Of a stretch of DNA of 64,000 nucleotides, positions 44,096 through 52,557 are shown piece by piece. Numbering within the stretch: position 1 is the first letter of the stretch; every line of letters begins with the position of its first letter. Source of the stretch: Pradoshia sp. D12. GTDB taxonomy: Bacteria > Bacillota > Bacilli > Bacillales > Pradoshiaceae. Made by a program: the position numbers and the translations under genes. Under the pieces are notes generated by a model. The model saw only the letters and a list, made by a program, of their open reading frames with translations, made no database searches and was not told the origin of the DNA. The stretch covers positions 2,259,501-2,323,500 of the forward strand of contig NZ_CP044545.1 in NCBI RefSeq assembly GCF_008935075.1. The letters run 5' to 3'.

Positions 44096-45124
44096 TTATT
44101 TTTCTATCCATTTACAGTAGCTTAGTAAATCATTTACATGCTTTGTAACCCATGATTGCTCAGGAGTTCTCCGACTATTATTCTCAAATTTATTTAAATA
44201 CCATTGAATTAAATAACATTTATAAAGGATTCGTGCTGCGAGATAACTACCATAAAATGGTTCCCATTTAACTGGCTGTGAACTGTATTTATTCCATCCG
44301 TCAACATAGGACCTCAAAGCTGTTTCATTTAACTGACTTGTAGGAACATGAATATCTTCCTCACCAATATATTCCATCAATAAAGTCATCGGTCCAATTT
44401 TCATATTCTCAAAATCAATAATTAAAACCTGGTCATTAGAATAGCTAATTAACGTATTAAACTTCGAAACATCACCAGGATGCAATGTACATGGTACTCC
44501 GTATAATTTATGGATTATTTGCAATATCCATTTTTGATCCATTCTTTTAATTAAATCTAAAAATTCAGATCCGCCAATCATTTTCAAAAGATCTTCTCTG
44601 CTTTCACGGAATTTAATACCCTCATAGATTTCATCAATATGGTTACGAATAGATATTTTGTCAATAAAGTGATCTAACTTCCCTCTATAATCTTCGTTCG
44701 TATTTATCAATTTATCAATCTTATCATTATCAAACTCATTTATTTGATTTCCCCACTTAGCTGCAAACTTCCCATAATCTTTATAAACCCTTTTAACGAT
44801 TGCTTGATCACTAAAATCTGGGTTTACTCCTTCTATCCACTCTAGAATCAGGACCTTTACATTATTATGGGCATCATAGGCTATGATTTTTGGGATTTGT
44901 TCTTTTACAGAGTTAGATAATTTACTATAAAAAAGCACCTCAACCAGTATCGCTGAATCTCTTCCATATTTAATTAATATTTGTTCGGGTATAGCATTTT
45001 TATTTTCCCGCCATTTGATACGCTCTATTCTCTTTGAGGCGTCAAGTATCAACTCTCTTTCCAAAATCTCAAACGAATCCAAGCTCAGAATCTTTGCAAT
45101 CTCATCAGAATTAAGTTCAGACAT
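44096..45124 (-). CDS. Aminoglycoside phosphotransferase-like kinase (CotS-like)
   Basis: The 342-aa protein has the APH/choline-kinase fold: ILIKYGRDSAILVEVLFYSKLS, VLILEWIEGVNPDF (hinge), catalytic HPGDVSKFNTLI and metal-binding VLIIDFENMKIGPMTLLMEYI. The substrate is unknown. Bacillus coat kinases of the CotS/YtaA type share the fold, and the neighbouring transferases suggest phosphorylation of a sugar or polymer in spore surface assembly; this is inference. It lies 50 bases downstream of the second CgeB-like gene. Confidence 0.75.
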   Translation of the reverse strand: MSELNSDEIAKILSLDSFEILERELILDASKRIERIKWRENKNAIPEQILIKYGRDSAILVEVLFYSKLSNSVKEQIPKIIAYDAHNNVKVLILEWIEGVNPDFSDQAIVKRVYKDYGKFAAKWGNQINEFDNDKIDKLINTNEDYRGKLDHFIDKISIRNHIDEIYEGIKFRESREDLLKMIGGSEFLDLIKRMDQKWILQIIHKLYGVPCTLHPGDVSKFNTLISYSNDQVLIIDFENMKIGPMTLLMEYIGEEDIHVPTSQLNETALRSYVDGWNKYSSQPVKWEPFYGSYLAARILYKCYLIQWYLNKFENNSRRTPEQSWVTKHVNDLLSYCKWIEK

Positions 45125-45177
45125 TCAATTCCTTCCTCTCATAATAAGCACAAGCATTTATGATTAATCTATCTTCC

Positions 45178-46113
45178 TTACTTCTGTTCATTTGTTATTA
45201 TTTCCTGAATCAACTCGACAAATTGTTTTGCACGCTTTTTCGTCGTATGGTGTTCATGAACCATCAAATAGCCTTGTTTAGAAATCTTATACCTTTCTGA
45301 TTCATTCTCCAGATAATACTGCGCCTTTTCCTGAAAATTATCTTCATTGATCTCCACAAAATGCACTCCTGGTACAAATCCCATGTCTTCTAACTCGTTC
45401 GATGAGGGAGCTAGCAACAAAGTCCTGGAGGCCGGTACTTCTAAATATTTTGTAAGAACATACTCATATCTTGAATTACATGTAAAAAACATTTTGGAGC
45501 GGTTTATTTCTTTTGCATATTTTTCACCAGCAAATACATTCTCTTCGTCATCATCTATATTTCGATAACCAGGATGCTCATGATAAACAAATCCAGGCTT
45601 ATCTTTCATAGCTTGTACAACTTTATGTCTAATCGGATAGACCCGATGGTGTACCGCCCCCATTAACAAATAATCTATTTCTTTTTCTAACTTATAATCT
45701 TTAAAAATAGCTGGATTAATATGTTTGGGCAGCCATTTCATCATATGCGCAAACTCCGGATACCACTCGAGAAACTTATCGCGATAATACACAAATATAT
45801 GCTTTACATTATCAGCATGGAGAGCTTCTTTCCTATCCTTAATATGATAATGAATATCATATAAATTAACTGCAAAAGGGATTTCCAAAGTGCTGAGGCC
45901 TGTAATTTTTGGAGAGTTACTTTCTCCGAATTCATTTATGAAAATAAAATCCGGTTGAACTTCTACTTTTTTCAGAATATCCTTAATATCGCCTGACTCA
46001 TGCCAAACAGTTAAATTTGTTAGCTTGGCTACCTCCATCAATAAATAGTGAAACTCTGGGGATATATATTTGCTGAAATCACCAGTCGTCACAAGAAGGT
46101 TTATTTTTCGCAC
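45178..46113 (-). CDS. CgeB-like glycosyltransferase (copy 1)
   Basis: The 311-aa protein has the fold of the YkvP/CgeB glycosyltransferase family: a first Rossmann half with PDFIFINEFGESNSPKITGL and AVNLYDIHYHIKDRK, and a second half with DYLLMGAVHHRVYPIRHK, RSKMFFTCNSRYEYVL, and VPASRTLLLAPSSNELEDMGF. It closes with FVEINEDNFQEKAQYYLENE. B. subtilis CgeB is tied to the spore crust and its glycosylation. It is a paralogue of the gene at 46307. Confidence 0.85.
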   Translation of the reverse strand: MRKINLLVTTGDFSKYISPEFHYLLMEVAKLTNLTVWHESGDIKDILKKVEVQPDFIFINEFGESNSPKITGLSTLEIPFAVNLYDIHYHIKDRKEALHADNVKHIFVYYRDKFLEWYPEFAHMMKWLPKHINPAIFKDYKLEKEIDYLLMGAVHHRVYPIRHKVVQAMKDKPGFVYHEHPGYRNIDDDEENVFAGEKYAKEINRSKMFFTCNSRYEYVLTKYLEVPASRTLLLAPSSNELEDMGFVPGVHFVEINEDNFQEKAQYYLENESERYKISKQGYLMVHEHHTTKKRAKQFVELIQEIITNEQK

Positions 46114-46247
46114 TTGTTTCCCTCCTTAAAAATATTAGAAATTACAACTTGTCTTTTCATACTATGAATAACTTCGCAAAAGGTAACTATAAATACCCAA
46201 ATCGTGTATTTAGAACTGCTAAACTAATTTTTTTAAATTATTTCCGG

Positions 46248-46278
46248 CAAAAAAACAGCTGCCGATTTTGTCGACAGC
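46248..46278 (-). terminator. Terminator after CgeB-like copy 2
   Basis: On the minus strand GCTGTCGA-CAAAA-TCGGCAGC is followed by TGTTTTTTTG. It separates the two CgeB-like genes into different units. Confidence 0.85.
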
Positions 46279-46306
46279 CACAGATATAGATAAGGTGTTC
46301 ATATCC

Positions 46307-47251
46307 TTATCTATCTCTTCTATTCGAAATAATTTCATTTACCGTAAACAGAAATTCCTCTACTCTCTTTTCCACAGAGTGTCTTTCTGCAACTAATTTA
46401 TAGCCTTTATCAATTATTTGTTTTCTTTCCTCTTCATGCTCTAAATAATAATTCACTTTTTCAAGTACATTATATTCATCTACTTCAACAAATGTTTCCC
46501 CATCAATAAACCCCAATTCTTTTAACTCATTTGATCCCGTTCCCATCAATAATGTTTTGCAGGCCAGGCATTCGAAATATTTCATAAGAGGCAGCTTTTC
46601 AACAGAATCACATGTTACAAATATTTTTGCTCTTGATAATTCTTTGGCATATGTTATTCCTGTTAAACGATTCGAATTTGCTGGTAATTCTCCATAACCT
46701 GGATGATCGAAATACTTAAAGCCTGGATAATTTAACAACTGCTCATACATAGCAAATCGTTTTGGATATACCCTTTTGATTAGAATCCCCATCATTAAAC
46801 AGTCAATATCCCGCTCTTGCCCATAGTCTCTGAAAATATCAAGTGGAACAAAATGGGGCATCCAAATGTACCGTTCCTTTAATTCGGGGAGGATACGGTT
46901 GCTTGCATCCCTATAATGTGTAAAAATATGCTGAATGTACTCCCGCTCATAAAACAGTCTGCGACGGTAAGGTTTATATTTAATCTCATGTATTATAGCC
47001 CCTACAGGTATAGAGGTATCCCTTATACCACGTATTGTAGGTGTATAATCCGACTTAAAATCATTTAAAAGAATAAATGAAGGTGACTGCGGCAGTCTAC
47101 TAAGTATTCCGCTTAAATCACCATCATTTTCCCATATATATAAGTTACATTGTTTTTGAAGTTCTGAGACAAAGTATTCTGTACTTTTATTAACCCGATT
47201 ATGGAACCTTTTTGTAATAAATAAAATGGTTAATTGTTTAATCAAACGCAT
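46307..47251 (-). CDS. CgeB-like glycosyltransferase (copy 2)
   Basis: The 314-aa protein is a paralogue of the gene at 45178, with matching blocks: SPSFILLNDFKSDYTPTIRGI, GAIIHEIKYKPYRRR, DCLMMGILIKRVYPKR, SRAKIFVTCDSVEKLPLMKY and LACKTLLMGTGSNELKELGF. It closes with FVEVDEYNVLEKVNYYLEHE. AGGAGG precedes it. The two copies share pattern but differ at most positions, so the duplication is old or they arrived as a pair. Confidence 0.85.
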   Translation of the reverse strand: MRLIKQLTILFITKRFHNRVNKSTEYFVSELQKQCNLYIWENDGDLSGILSRLPQSPSFILLNDFKSDYTPTIRGIRDTSIPVGAIIHEIKYKPYRRRLFYEREYIQHIFTHYRDASNRILPELKERYIWMPHFVPLDIFRDYGQERDIDCLMMGILIKRVYPKRFAMYEQLLNYPGFKYFDHPGYGELPANSNRLTGITYAKELSRAKIFVTCDSVEKLPLMKYFECLACKTLLMGTGSNELKELGFIDGETFVEVDEYNVLEKVNYYLEHEEERKQIIDKGYKLVAERHSVEKRVEEFLFTVNEIISNRRDR

Positions 47252-47263
47252 ATCCTCCTTAAA

Positions 47264-47300
47264 GCGGCTTCATGTGTTTATAAAAACCACATGAAGCCAC
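47264..47300 (-). other. Stable stem-loop between the 123-aa gene and CgeB-like copy 2
   Basis: GCGGCTTCATGTG / CACATGAAGCCAC forms a 13-bp stem in the 65-base spacer, without a T-run on the minus strand. It could protect or process the mRNA and leave the first gene in excess. Confidence 0.6.
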
Positions 47301-47316
47301 ATTATCTTTAAATAAC

Positions 47317-47688
47317 TTAAGGAAGTTCAAGAGAAGTGATTTGATTAAATCTTACGATAAATGTCCTTCCTCCAAATGAAGAATCAACTTGTCTAAATTC
47401 AGCATAATCATTGCCTACATTAACAACTTGTACATTAGTTAAATCAGGTTCTCCATTAAATTGAGATCTATTGACATGAACTTCTGCAATTTCTTGACCC
47501 GTTCTTAAATAATGTCGTAGTAGCTGTCTAAAGGATACTCTTGCAATAGACCTTGATAGGGTCGATTCAGAATTATTCCTGGCCATTTCTTGAGTCGCTG
47601 TTATATACTCTGTTAACAGTTGTTTTAAGGAAGCACTTGTAATAGCTCCAGATGGAGTCTGCTTAGATTCAGGGTTCCACTCTGCCAT
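47317..47688 (-). CDS. Candidate spore-surface protein with internal repeat
   Basis: The 123-aa protein has two related helices of about 20 residues (SLKQLLTEYITATQEMARNN and SFRQLLRHYLRTGQEIAEVH). A short beta domain follows (DLTNVQVVNVGNDYAEFRQV, then RTFIVRFNQITSLEL), built like the Sm-type C-terminal modules of some coat proteins. I do not recognise a named family. It is the first gene before the CgeB-like transferases and near cotY- and cotO-type genes, so a coat or exosporium role is likely but unproven. GAGGTG precedes the ATG. Confidence 0.6.
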   Translation of the reverse strand: MAEWNPESKQTPSGAITSASLKQLLTEYITATQEMARNNSESTLSRSIARVSFRQLLRHYLRTGQEIAEVHVNRSQFNGEPDLTNVQVVNVGNDYAEFRQVDSSFGGRTFIVRFNQITSLELP

Positions 47689-47938
47689 TTTTGTTCACCT
47701 CACATATGTTTCAGCTATAATTAGCCGTAATTTAATTATATGGAGATTTTCTATGATAGCTTGTTTGCTTGTCCTATAACTTTTAAAGAATTTATTATGT
47801 AAAATGACCATTTTTATTGATGATGTACTTCACCCTAAAAGTTAGAGTTGAAATCTAACTTTTAGAGGTCACCTTATGAATCATTAGAAAATTAAACTTT
47901 TACCGAAGCTTTACGCAACTTCTTAACTGAAGTAATAT

Positions 47939-48298
47939 TTATTCTTCTGAATTTAACTTTCCAATAATTGTTTCAATTACCGAACCAATCCCAGCTACAG
48001 ACAAAACCATCAATAAAAAATAGCTAACTACTGGAATATAATAATCGACCATTACTAAGCCTATACTAACCCATATTCCAGTACACCAATGACAACTTAG
48101 TAATTCTCCGAAAAAATGTTTAATCCCCTTTTCTTTAACTATATAAAAAATGATTTCATTGCCTTCTTTATCGACTTCACTGATTTCCTCAAAAAATGGC
48201 TTTCTGATAAATTCAGTGATTTTATCAAACACAAATAGGCGTGTTAATCGAAAAGCTGCTAATCCTATTATGAATATTTTTACAATATCTAGCTCCAT
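47939..48298 (-). CDS. DUF1360 membrane protein
   Basis: The 119-aa protein has a membrane helix at about 6-20, a cytosolic loop (FDKITEFIRKPFFEE, then a charged stretch), the DUF1360 hallmark LLSCHWCTGIWVS with its C-x-x-C, and two further helices to the end. DUF1360 proteins occur in spore formers, often beside coat genes, as here where it is divergent from the cotY/cotZ-like gene. The molecular role is unknown. Confidence 0.85.
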   Translation of the reverse strand: MELDIVKIFIIGLAAFRLTRLFVFDKITEFIRKPFFEEISEVDKEGNEIIFYIVKEKGIKHFFGELLSCHWCTGIWVSIGLVMVDYYIPVVSYFLLMVLSVAGIGSVIETIIGKLNSEE

Positions 48299-48419
48299 TA
48301 TTAATCCCCTTTTTCTTCAATTTTTATAAATACATTTAAAAATAGGCTATATACTCAAACAACTATACTCTTATTTTCATAACCTGTTAGAGAAATGATT
48401 TCATCAAGGAGGAGAAGAT

Positions 48420-48950
48420 ATGAGCTGCGGTTCTGAATTTGAAACATCCAGTTGTATTTGTGATACTTTACTAGCTATTGTGGAAGCTCAAGATTTAGTA
48501 AAACCCGATGAAGAAACTCTTGGAAAAGGCTGCGAAAGAGCAATTAACGAATTAAATAATGGTAAACTTTTTGGAGGATACAAATATAACACGATTCCAA
48601 TTATGCTTACTGTATTTAACACCGGAAAACTATTTGAGGGGCATGGAACAACTAAAAAGAAGGGAAAATGTTATTTTGTTGAATCCAAAATTTTCCGCAT
48701 CGACAATGTTGATTCTGATTCTTGTTGTGCAACCTTAGAATTATTAAAGAAAAAAGATCATTTTCCAAAAGGTATAGACTCAGATGACCATCATTATGAA
48801 AATCATAAAGATGATTATAAAGATAATCATAAAGAAGATCATTATTTTGAGGAACTCGAAGGAACCGATGCTTATATTACTGTTGATTTGAAGATGTTTG
48901 GTGCAGTTACTTGCCTTTGTCCTGTAGCTATCCATCATGATTGTAAATAA
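48420..48950 (+). CDS. CotY/CotZ-family spore coat protein with charged insert
   Basis: The 176-aa Cys-rich protein matches the insoluble-coat CotY/CotZ/ExsY family: MSCGSEFETSSCICDTLLAI at the N-terminus, TIPIMLTVFNTGKLFEG, KCYFVESKIFRIDNVDSDSCCATLELL, and a C-terminal MFGAVTCLCPVAIH. These proteins self-assemble through disulfides into the outermost crust or exosporium layer. Residues about 120-145 are an unusual His/Asp/Lys-rich, repeat-like stretch (HHYENHKDDYKDNHKEDH) not in the core pattern. AGGAGGAG precedes the ATG. It is divergent from the DUF1360 gene. Confidence 0.92.
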   Translation: MSCGSEFETSSCICDTLLAIVEAQDLVKPDEETLGKGCERAINELNNGKLFGGYKYNTIPIMLTVFNTGKLFEGHGTTKKKGKCYFVESKIFRIDNVDSDSCCATLELLKKKDHFPKGIDSDDHHYENHKDDYKDNHKEDHYFEELEGTDAYITVDLKMFGAVTCLCPVAIHHDCK

Positions 48951-49208
48951 ACTGGCAGGTTATAATTTACTTTCATATATTTACAGCCTGGGGGTATCTC
49001 CTCAGGTTTTCTTTTTGTGTTTGATTTTTATTACCTTCACTTTTGATTCGATTTATTATCTTTAGGCTTATCCTCTTTAGGCTTATCCTTTCCTTCTGAT
49101 ACATCTTATGAAATTTACCTTTTTTTGATTAGGCGATAGCCAACATATTCATAAAAAGATGACCTATTTTTCAATTTCAAGAAAAATAAGGTCATTGTTA
49201 TGTTTAAT

Positions 49209-49748
49209 CTATATAATAGAAAGTTCATCAACATCATCTATGGCAATTAATCTAATTTTTTCATCTACTTTTACCTTTAAAAATTCTCCACGTTTACTCT
49301 CTATTTGCCCAACAAGGGTTTCTCCCTCAATTTTTATTTCACAGAAAGGCTTCTCCACTACTGATGGATACCTTGCTAACCTTATTAATTTCATACGAAG
49401 ATCATCTTTTAGAGGATCACTTTCGACTTGAACCTCAATATTTTCATCCGACTTGAAATCTTCTTCACCTTGGCTTGTTTTTCCTATAAACAAATTTTCT
49501 GTGATATTATCAGTATCTTTTTTTAATGCTTCTTCATGCAACTTCTCTGTAAGTTCATTTTTTACAGCTGCTTCGTCCTCTTGTAGACTATATTCTTCTT
49601 GTAATTTATTATCCTCTTTTTCTTTGATACTTCCCTTACTGTGATAAACTTCCTGCATATTCTGAGCAATCAATTTACCTTTATTCACTGGTTGGATAAT
49701 ATAAAATATCGGTTCTTTTTTATTATTTTCCATTTCATTATCATTCAT
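49209..49748 (-). CDS. cotO: CotO-family spore coat protein
   Basis: The 179-aa protein fits the CotO family: a short N-terminal block EPIFYIIQPVNK, a long acidic, Glu/Lys-rich middle of about 90 residues (likely disordered or coiled), and a C-terminal beta module (RLARYPSVVEKPFCEIKIEG, then GETLVGQIESKRGEFLKVKV). CotO helps build the outer coat or crust in B. subtilis and B. cereus. The start at 49748 follows AAGGAAGG. An ATG 28 codons upstream lacks a site. Assignment rests on architecture and the cotY/cotZ neighbour. Confidence 0.78.
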   Translation of the reverse strand: MNDNEMENNKKEPIFYIIQPVNKGKLIAQNMQEVYHSKGSIKEKEDNKLQEEYSLQEDEAAVKNELTEKLHEEALKKDTDNITENLFIGKTSQGEEDFKSDENIEVQVESDPLKDDLRMKLIRLARYPSVVEKPFCEIKIEGETLVGQIESKRGEFLKVKVDEKIRLIAIDDVDELSII

Positions 49749-49970
49749 TGTTTTTCTTCCTTTCCTTAATGGGTCATTTTTATATGTATGCATATGGCCT
49801 TTGTCCTTTGACAAATTAGTTGTAACAAACAAGCCTTATCATTTAGCCTAAAAGACACATTTTCTGAGACAAGAAGTGAGGTGTGAATTGGTTTACGTCT
49901 TGTTTTTGTTATAACAGTGGTAACCTTATCTTCTTATGCTTTAAGGATAGAAACTCACCCTATCGACACA

Positions 49971-50001
49971 GAAAAGCCGATTGCAAGTTAAAGCAATCGG
50001 C
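49971..50001 (-). terminator. Terminator of the SDR-marR operon
   Basis: On the minus strand GCCGATTGC-TTTAACTT-GCAATCGGC is followed by TTTTCTG. Confidence 0.8.
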
Positions 50002-50019
50002 CTTGTTCTCTTTATTTTC

Positions 50020-50475
50020 TCACTTCTTCCCAGATAACCGCCTGTTCTTCATCCCCTCTAGCAATTTCTGTTGAAGGCGCAAATATTCAAGCAGTTCATC
50101 TTTGGAAAGTACCTCGAATAGTTCTAAAAAAATCGATTCACCAATCTTTTGGGCCTCGTTTAAAGCTATACATCCCTGCTCGGTAATCTTTAAATAAACA
50201 GTGCGTCGATCTCCTTCATCATATAGCCGCTCAGCCAGCTCAAAATGAACGAGTTTTGAGGCAATATGCGTGACTGCTCCTTTGGTGTAGCCAAGCATAT
50301 CAGCGAGTTCACTTTGCCTTAATGTCTTGCTATCACTAAGTTCAGCCAGAACGAGTACTGCCGATACACCGATTGGATAAGAGTAACGCGACGTGAAATC
50401 CACGATGTGCTCATTGGAGACTTGTTCAATGGAATGAATTAAGTCAAATAGATTATCTTGTTCCATCATCATCAC
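50020..50475 (-). CDS. MarR-family transcriptional regulator
   Basis: The 151-aa protein has the MarR winged helix: LRQSELADMLGYTKGAVTHIASKLVHFELAERLYDEGDRRTVYLKIT, with dimerisation helices at both ends. No redox Cys pair is present. It follows the SDR gene by four bases in one operon, so it probably represses this operon and responds to the SDR's substrate; this is inference. No palindrome was confirmed upstream of the SDR. Confidence 0.9.
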   Translation of the reverse strand: MMMMEQDNLFDLIHSIEQVSNEHIVDFTSRYSYPIGVSAVLVLAELSDSKTLRQSELADMLGYTKGAVTHIASKLVHFELAERLYDEGDRRTVYLKITEQGCIALNEAQKIGESIFLELFEVLSKDELLEYLRLQQKLLEGMKNRRLSGKK

Positions 50476-50478
50476 TTC

Positions 50479-51234
50479 TTAACGAAGCATAGTTGCTCCA
50501 CCATCGACCATGATGGTTTGCCCAGTAATATATTGAGAGTCTGCGCTCGCTAGGAAGACTGCCACACGGCCGATATCTTCCTCTACATCGCCGAAGCGGC
50601 CAAGCGGAATTTTATTCACAACAGCCTGGTAGTATTCCGGCTGCGCTTTTGCCCATGTACGTACGCCTTCAGAATCAGCAATCGGACTGATCAGGTTAAC
50701 ATTAATACCATAGCGTCCCCATTCATTAGCGGCAACACGAGTGATTCCGCGGATAGCTTCTTTCGCAGCTGCATAGGCAGCTTGTGTTTGGTCACCATTA
50801 ATACCCGCTCCAGAGGCAAAGTTAATAATGTTTCCTTTTGTTTCCTTCAAATAAGGAAGGGCTGCCTGCATCAAGTAGAATGTAGGAAAGAATCCTGTTC
50901 CAAGTGACAGCTCTAAGTCCTCATGTGTAATCTCTTCAAATAATTTTTGTTTACATGCATGTGCATTATTGACTAACACATCCAGTTTGCCATACTTATC
51001 CACAACTGTTTGAATAATATTTGGTAAGTTTTCACGATCCATTAAATTAGCTTTCACAAACATGGAGTTTGGAGAGATGTCCTGCAGAATTTTTTCCGCC
51101 GCTTTGCCTGTTTCTTCATTTACATCGACAATCGCGAGGATAGCACCTTCCTTGGCCATTGCTTTCGCCATACCAAGCCCAATACCTCCCGCACCACCTG
51201 TAATAATGACAACTTTTTCTTGAAGTTTCCCCAT
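50479..51234 (-). CDS. Short-chain dehydrogenase/reductase (FabG-like)
   Basis: The 251-aa SDR has the cofactor motif ITGGAGGIGLGMA, NNAH (NNAG position), catalytic Tyr and Lys in AAYAAAKEAI, and the terminal ITGQTIMVDGGA block. All catalytic parts are intact, unlike the SDR at 13956. The substrate is unknown. It is the first gene of a pair with the MarR regulator. Confidence 0.92.
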   Translation of the reverse strand: MGKLQEKVVIITGGAGGIGLGMAKAMAKEGAILAIVDVNEETGKAAEKILQDISPNSMFVKANLMDRENLPNIIQTVVDKYGKLDVLVNNAHACKQKLFEEITHEDLELSLGTGFFPTFYLMQAALPYLKETKGNIINFASGAGINGDQTQAAYAAAKEAIRGITRVAANEWGRYGINVNLISPIADSEGVRTWAKAQPEYYQAVVNKIPLGRFGDVEEDIGRVAVFLASADSQYITGQTIMVDGGATMLR

Positions 51235-51375
51235 AACAATTTCCCCTTTATTTTCTTATTAAACTATATTTTAACAATAAACTATTTATTAATAAACTAA
51301 TACGCTTTCATTTTTAATAGCTTGCTTGGTTTTTCATTTATAAAAACTTCTTCATAAAATAAAACATGCTGGCAT

Positions 51376-51411
51376 AATAAAAGCAAGAAACCTATATGAG
51401 CTTTCTTGCTT
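51376..51411 (-). terminator. Terminator of the sulfane-sulfur operon
   Basis: On the minus strand AAGCAAGAAA / TTTCTTGCTTTTATTA, about 50 bases after the TauE stop. Confidence 0.85.
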
Positions 51412-51463
51412 CATAATTAATTTGCTTTTAACATAATACACATTTACTGATTGAGCACTTTAC

Positions 51464-52264
51464 TTACATAAGGATATCCATCCAAAGCTTAACCGCTGTA
51501 GCTGCAATGATGACTGCAAGAATCCACTGCAAAACTTTTGTATTCATTGATTTGCTCACCCTTGCTCCAAGTGGTGCAGCAATGATACTTGCGATTATCA
51601 TGATCAAAGCTGGTCCATAATCAACTTGTCCTGTCAGAATCTTACCAGTGCTTCCACCGACAGAGGAAATGAATGTAACCGCAAGGCTTGTTGCGATTGT
51701 CATTCTTGTTGGTATTTTTAGAACAACAAGCATGATTGGTACAAGCATAAATCCTCCTGCTGCACCAACAATTCCTGAAGAAATCCCGACAATAAAGGCA
51801 AGAATAGCGGCGAGTGGCTTGTTAAACGTATCTTCATTAAGCGGCTGGCCATCGATTTGTTTTTTAGGAATAAACATCATAATTGCCGCGATAACGGCCA
51901 ACAAAGCATATACAATATTGACAGCACTCTCTGATAAAAAAAGAGAACCATAGCTTCCTATAAAACTTCCCGCCAGAATGGATCCCCCCATATTAAGAAT
52001 GAGCTGCTTGTTTAAGTAACCGCCCTTTCGATAAGCCCAGACACCCGAAATGGAGGCAAATAATACTTGGACTGCACTAATACCGGAAACTTCATGCGGA
52101 CTAAATGCGGCAAGACCGAATAATGGCGGAATATATAAGAGCATCGGGTATTTGATGATTGAACCGCCAACCCCCAGCATCCCTGAGATAAAAGAACCGA
52201 TGAAACCTATCATAAAAATAACTACTAAAAATAAAATATCCATATGCATTACACTCCTTTCCAA
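51464..52264 (-). CDS. TauE/SafE-family sulfur-anion exporter
   Basis: The 266-aa protein has eight membrane helices with the DUF81/TauE pattern: GFIGSFISGMLGVGGSIIKYPMLLYI at the N-terminus and GISSGIVGAAGGFMLVPIMLV in the second half. As last gene of a CstR-type operon (like yrkJ in B. subtilis or tauE in S. aureus cst), it probably exports sulfite or thiosulfate made by the upstream enzymes. An earlier or later ATG (52246) is also possible. Confidence 0.9.
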   Translation of the reverse strand: MERSVMHMDILFLVVIFMIGFIGSFISGMLGVGGSIIKYPMLLYIPPLFGLAAFSPHEVSGISAVQVLFASISGVWAYRKGGYLNKQLILNMGGSILAGSFIGSYGSLFLSESAVNIVYALLAVIAAIMMFIPKKQIDGQPLNEDTFNKPLAAILAFIVGISSGIVGAAGGFMLVPIMLVVLKIPTRMTIATSLAVTFISSVGGSTGKILTGQVDYGPALIMIIASIIAAPLGARVSKSMNTKVLQWILAVIIAATAVKLWMDILM

Positions 52265-52307
52265 TAAAAAAAGCGGACTTCCAAAGTTACGGACGTCCGC
52301 TATATTC

Positions 52308-52535
52308 TTATGCCTTCTGAATATAGAATTTCAGTACTCCGGCTTCTTCTGTTTGCTCTACGATGGTGTGCCCGCCAGATTTAGACCATGCGGTAAAGTC
52401 GTTCAACGCACCCTTATCTGTGGCAAGTACCTCCAGTACCTCTCCGGATTGAATTGCTGCTATTGCCTTCTTTGTTCTAACAATTGGCATTGGGCAAGCC
52501 AGCCCTTTTGCATCTAATGTTTTAGTGATTTTCAT
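52308..52535 (-). CDS. TusA-family sulfurtransferase
   Basis: The 75-aa TusA-fold protein has the sulfur-accepting Cys in [19 protein letters not shown] and a closing beta hairpin. It carries persulfide between enzymes of the operon. The start at 52535 follows AAGGGAGAGA. A longer frame overlaps the upstream gene's end. It pairs with the TusA domain fused to a rhodanese at 53688. Confidence 0.93.
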   Translation of the reverse strand: MKITKTLDAKGLACPMPIVRTKKAIAAIQSGEVLEVLATDKGALNDFTAWSKSGGHTIVEQTEEAGVLKFYIQKA

Positions 52536-52557
52536 ATCAATCTCTCCCTTTGTTAAA

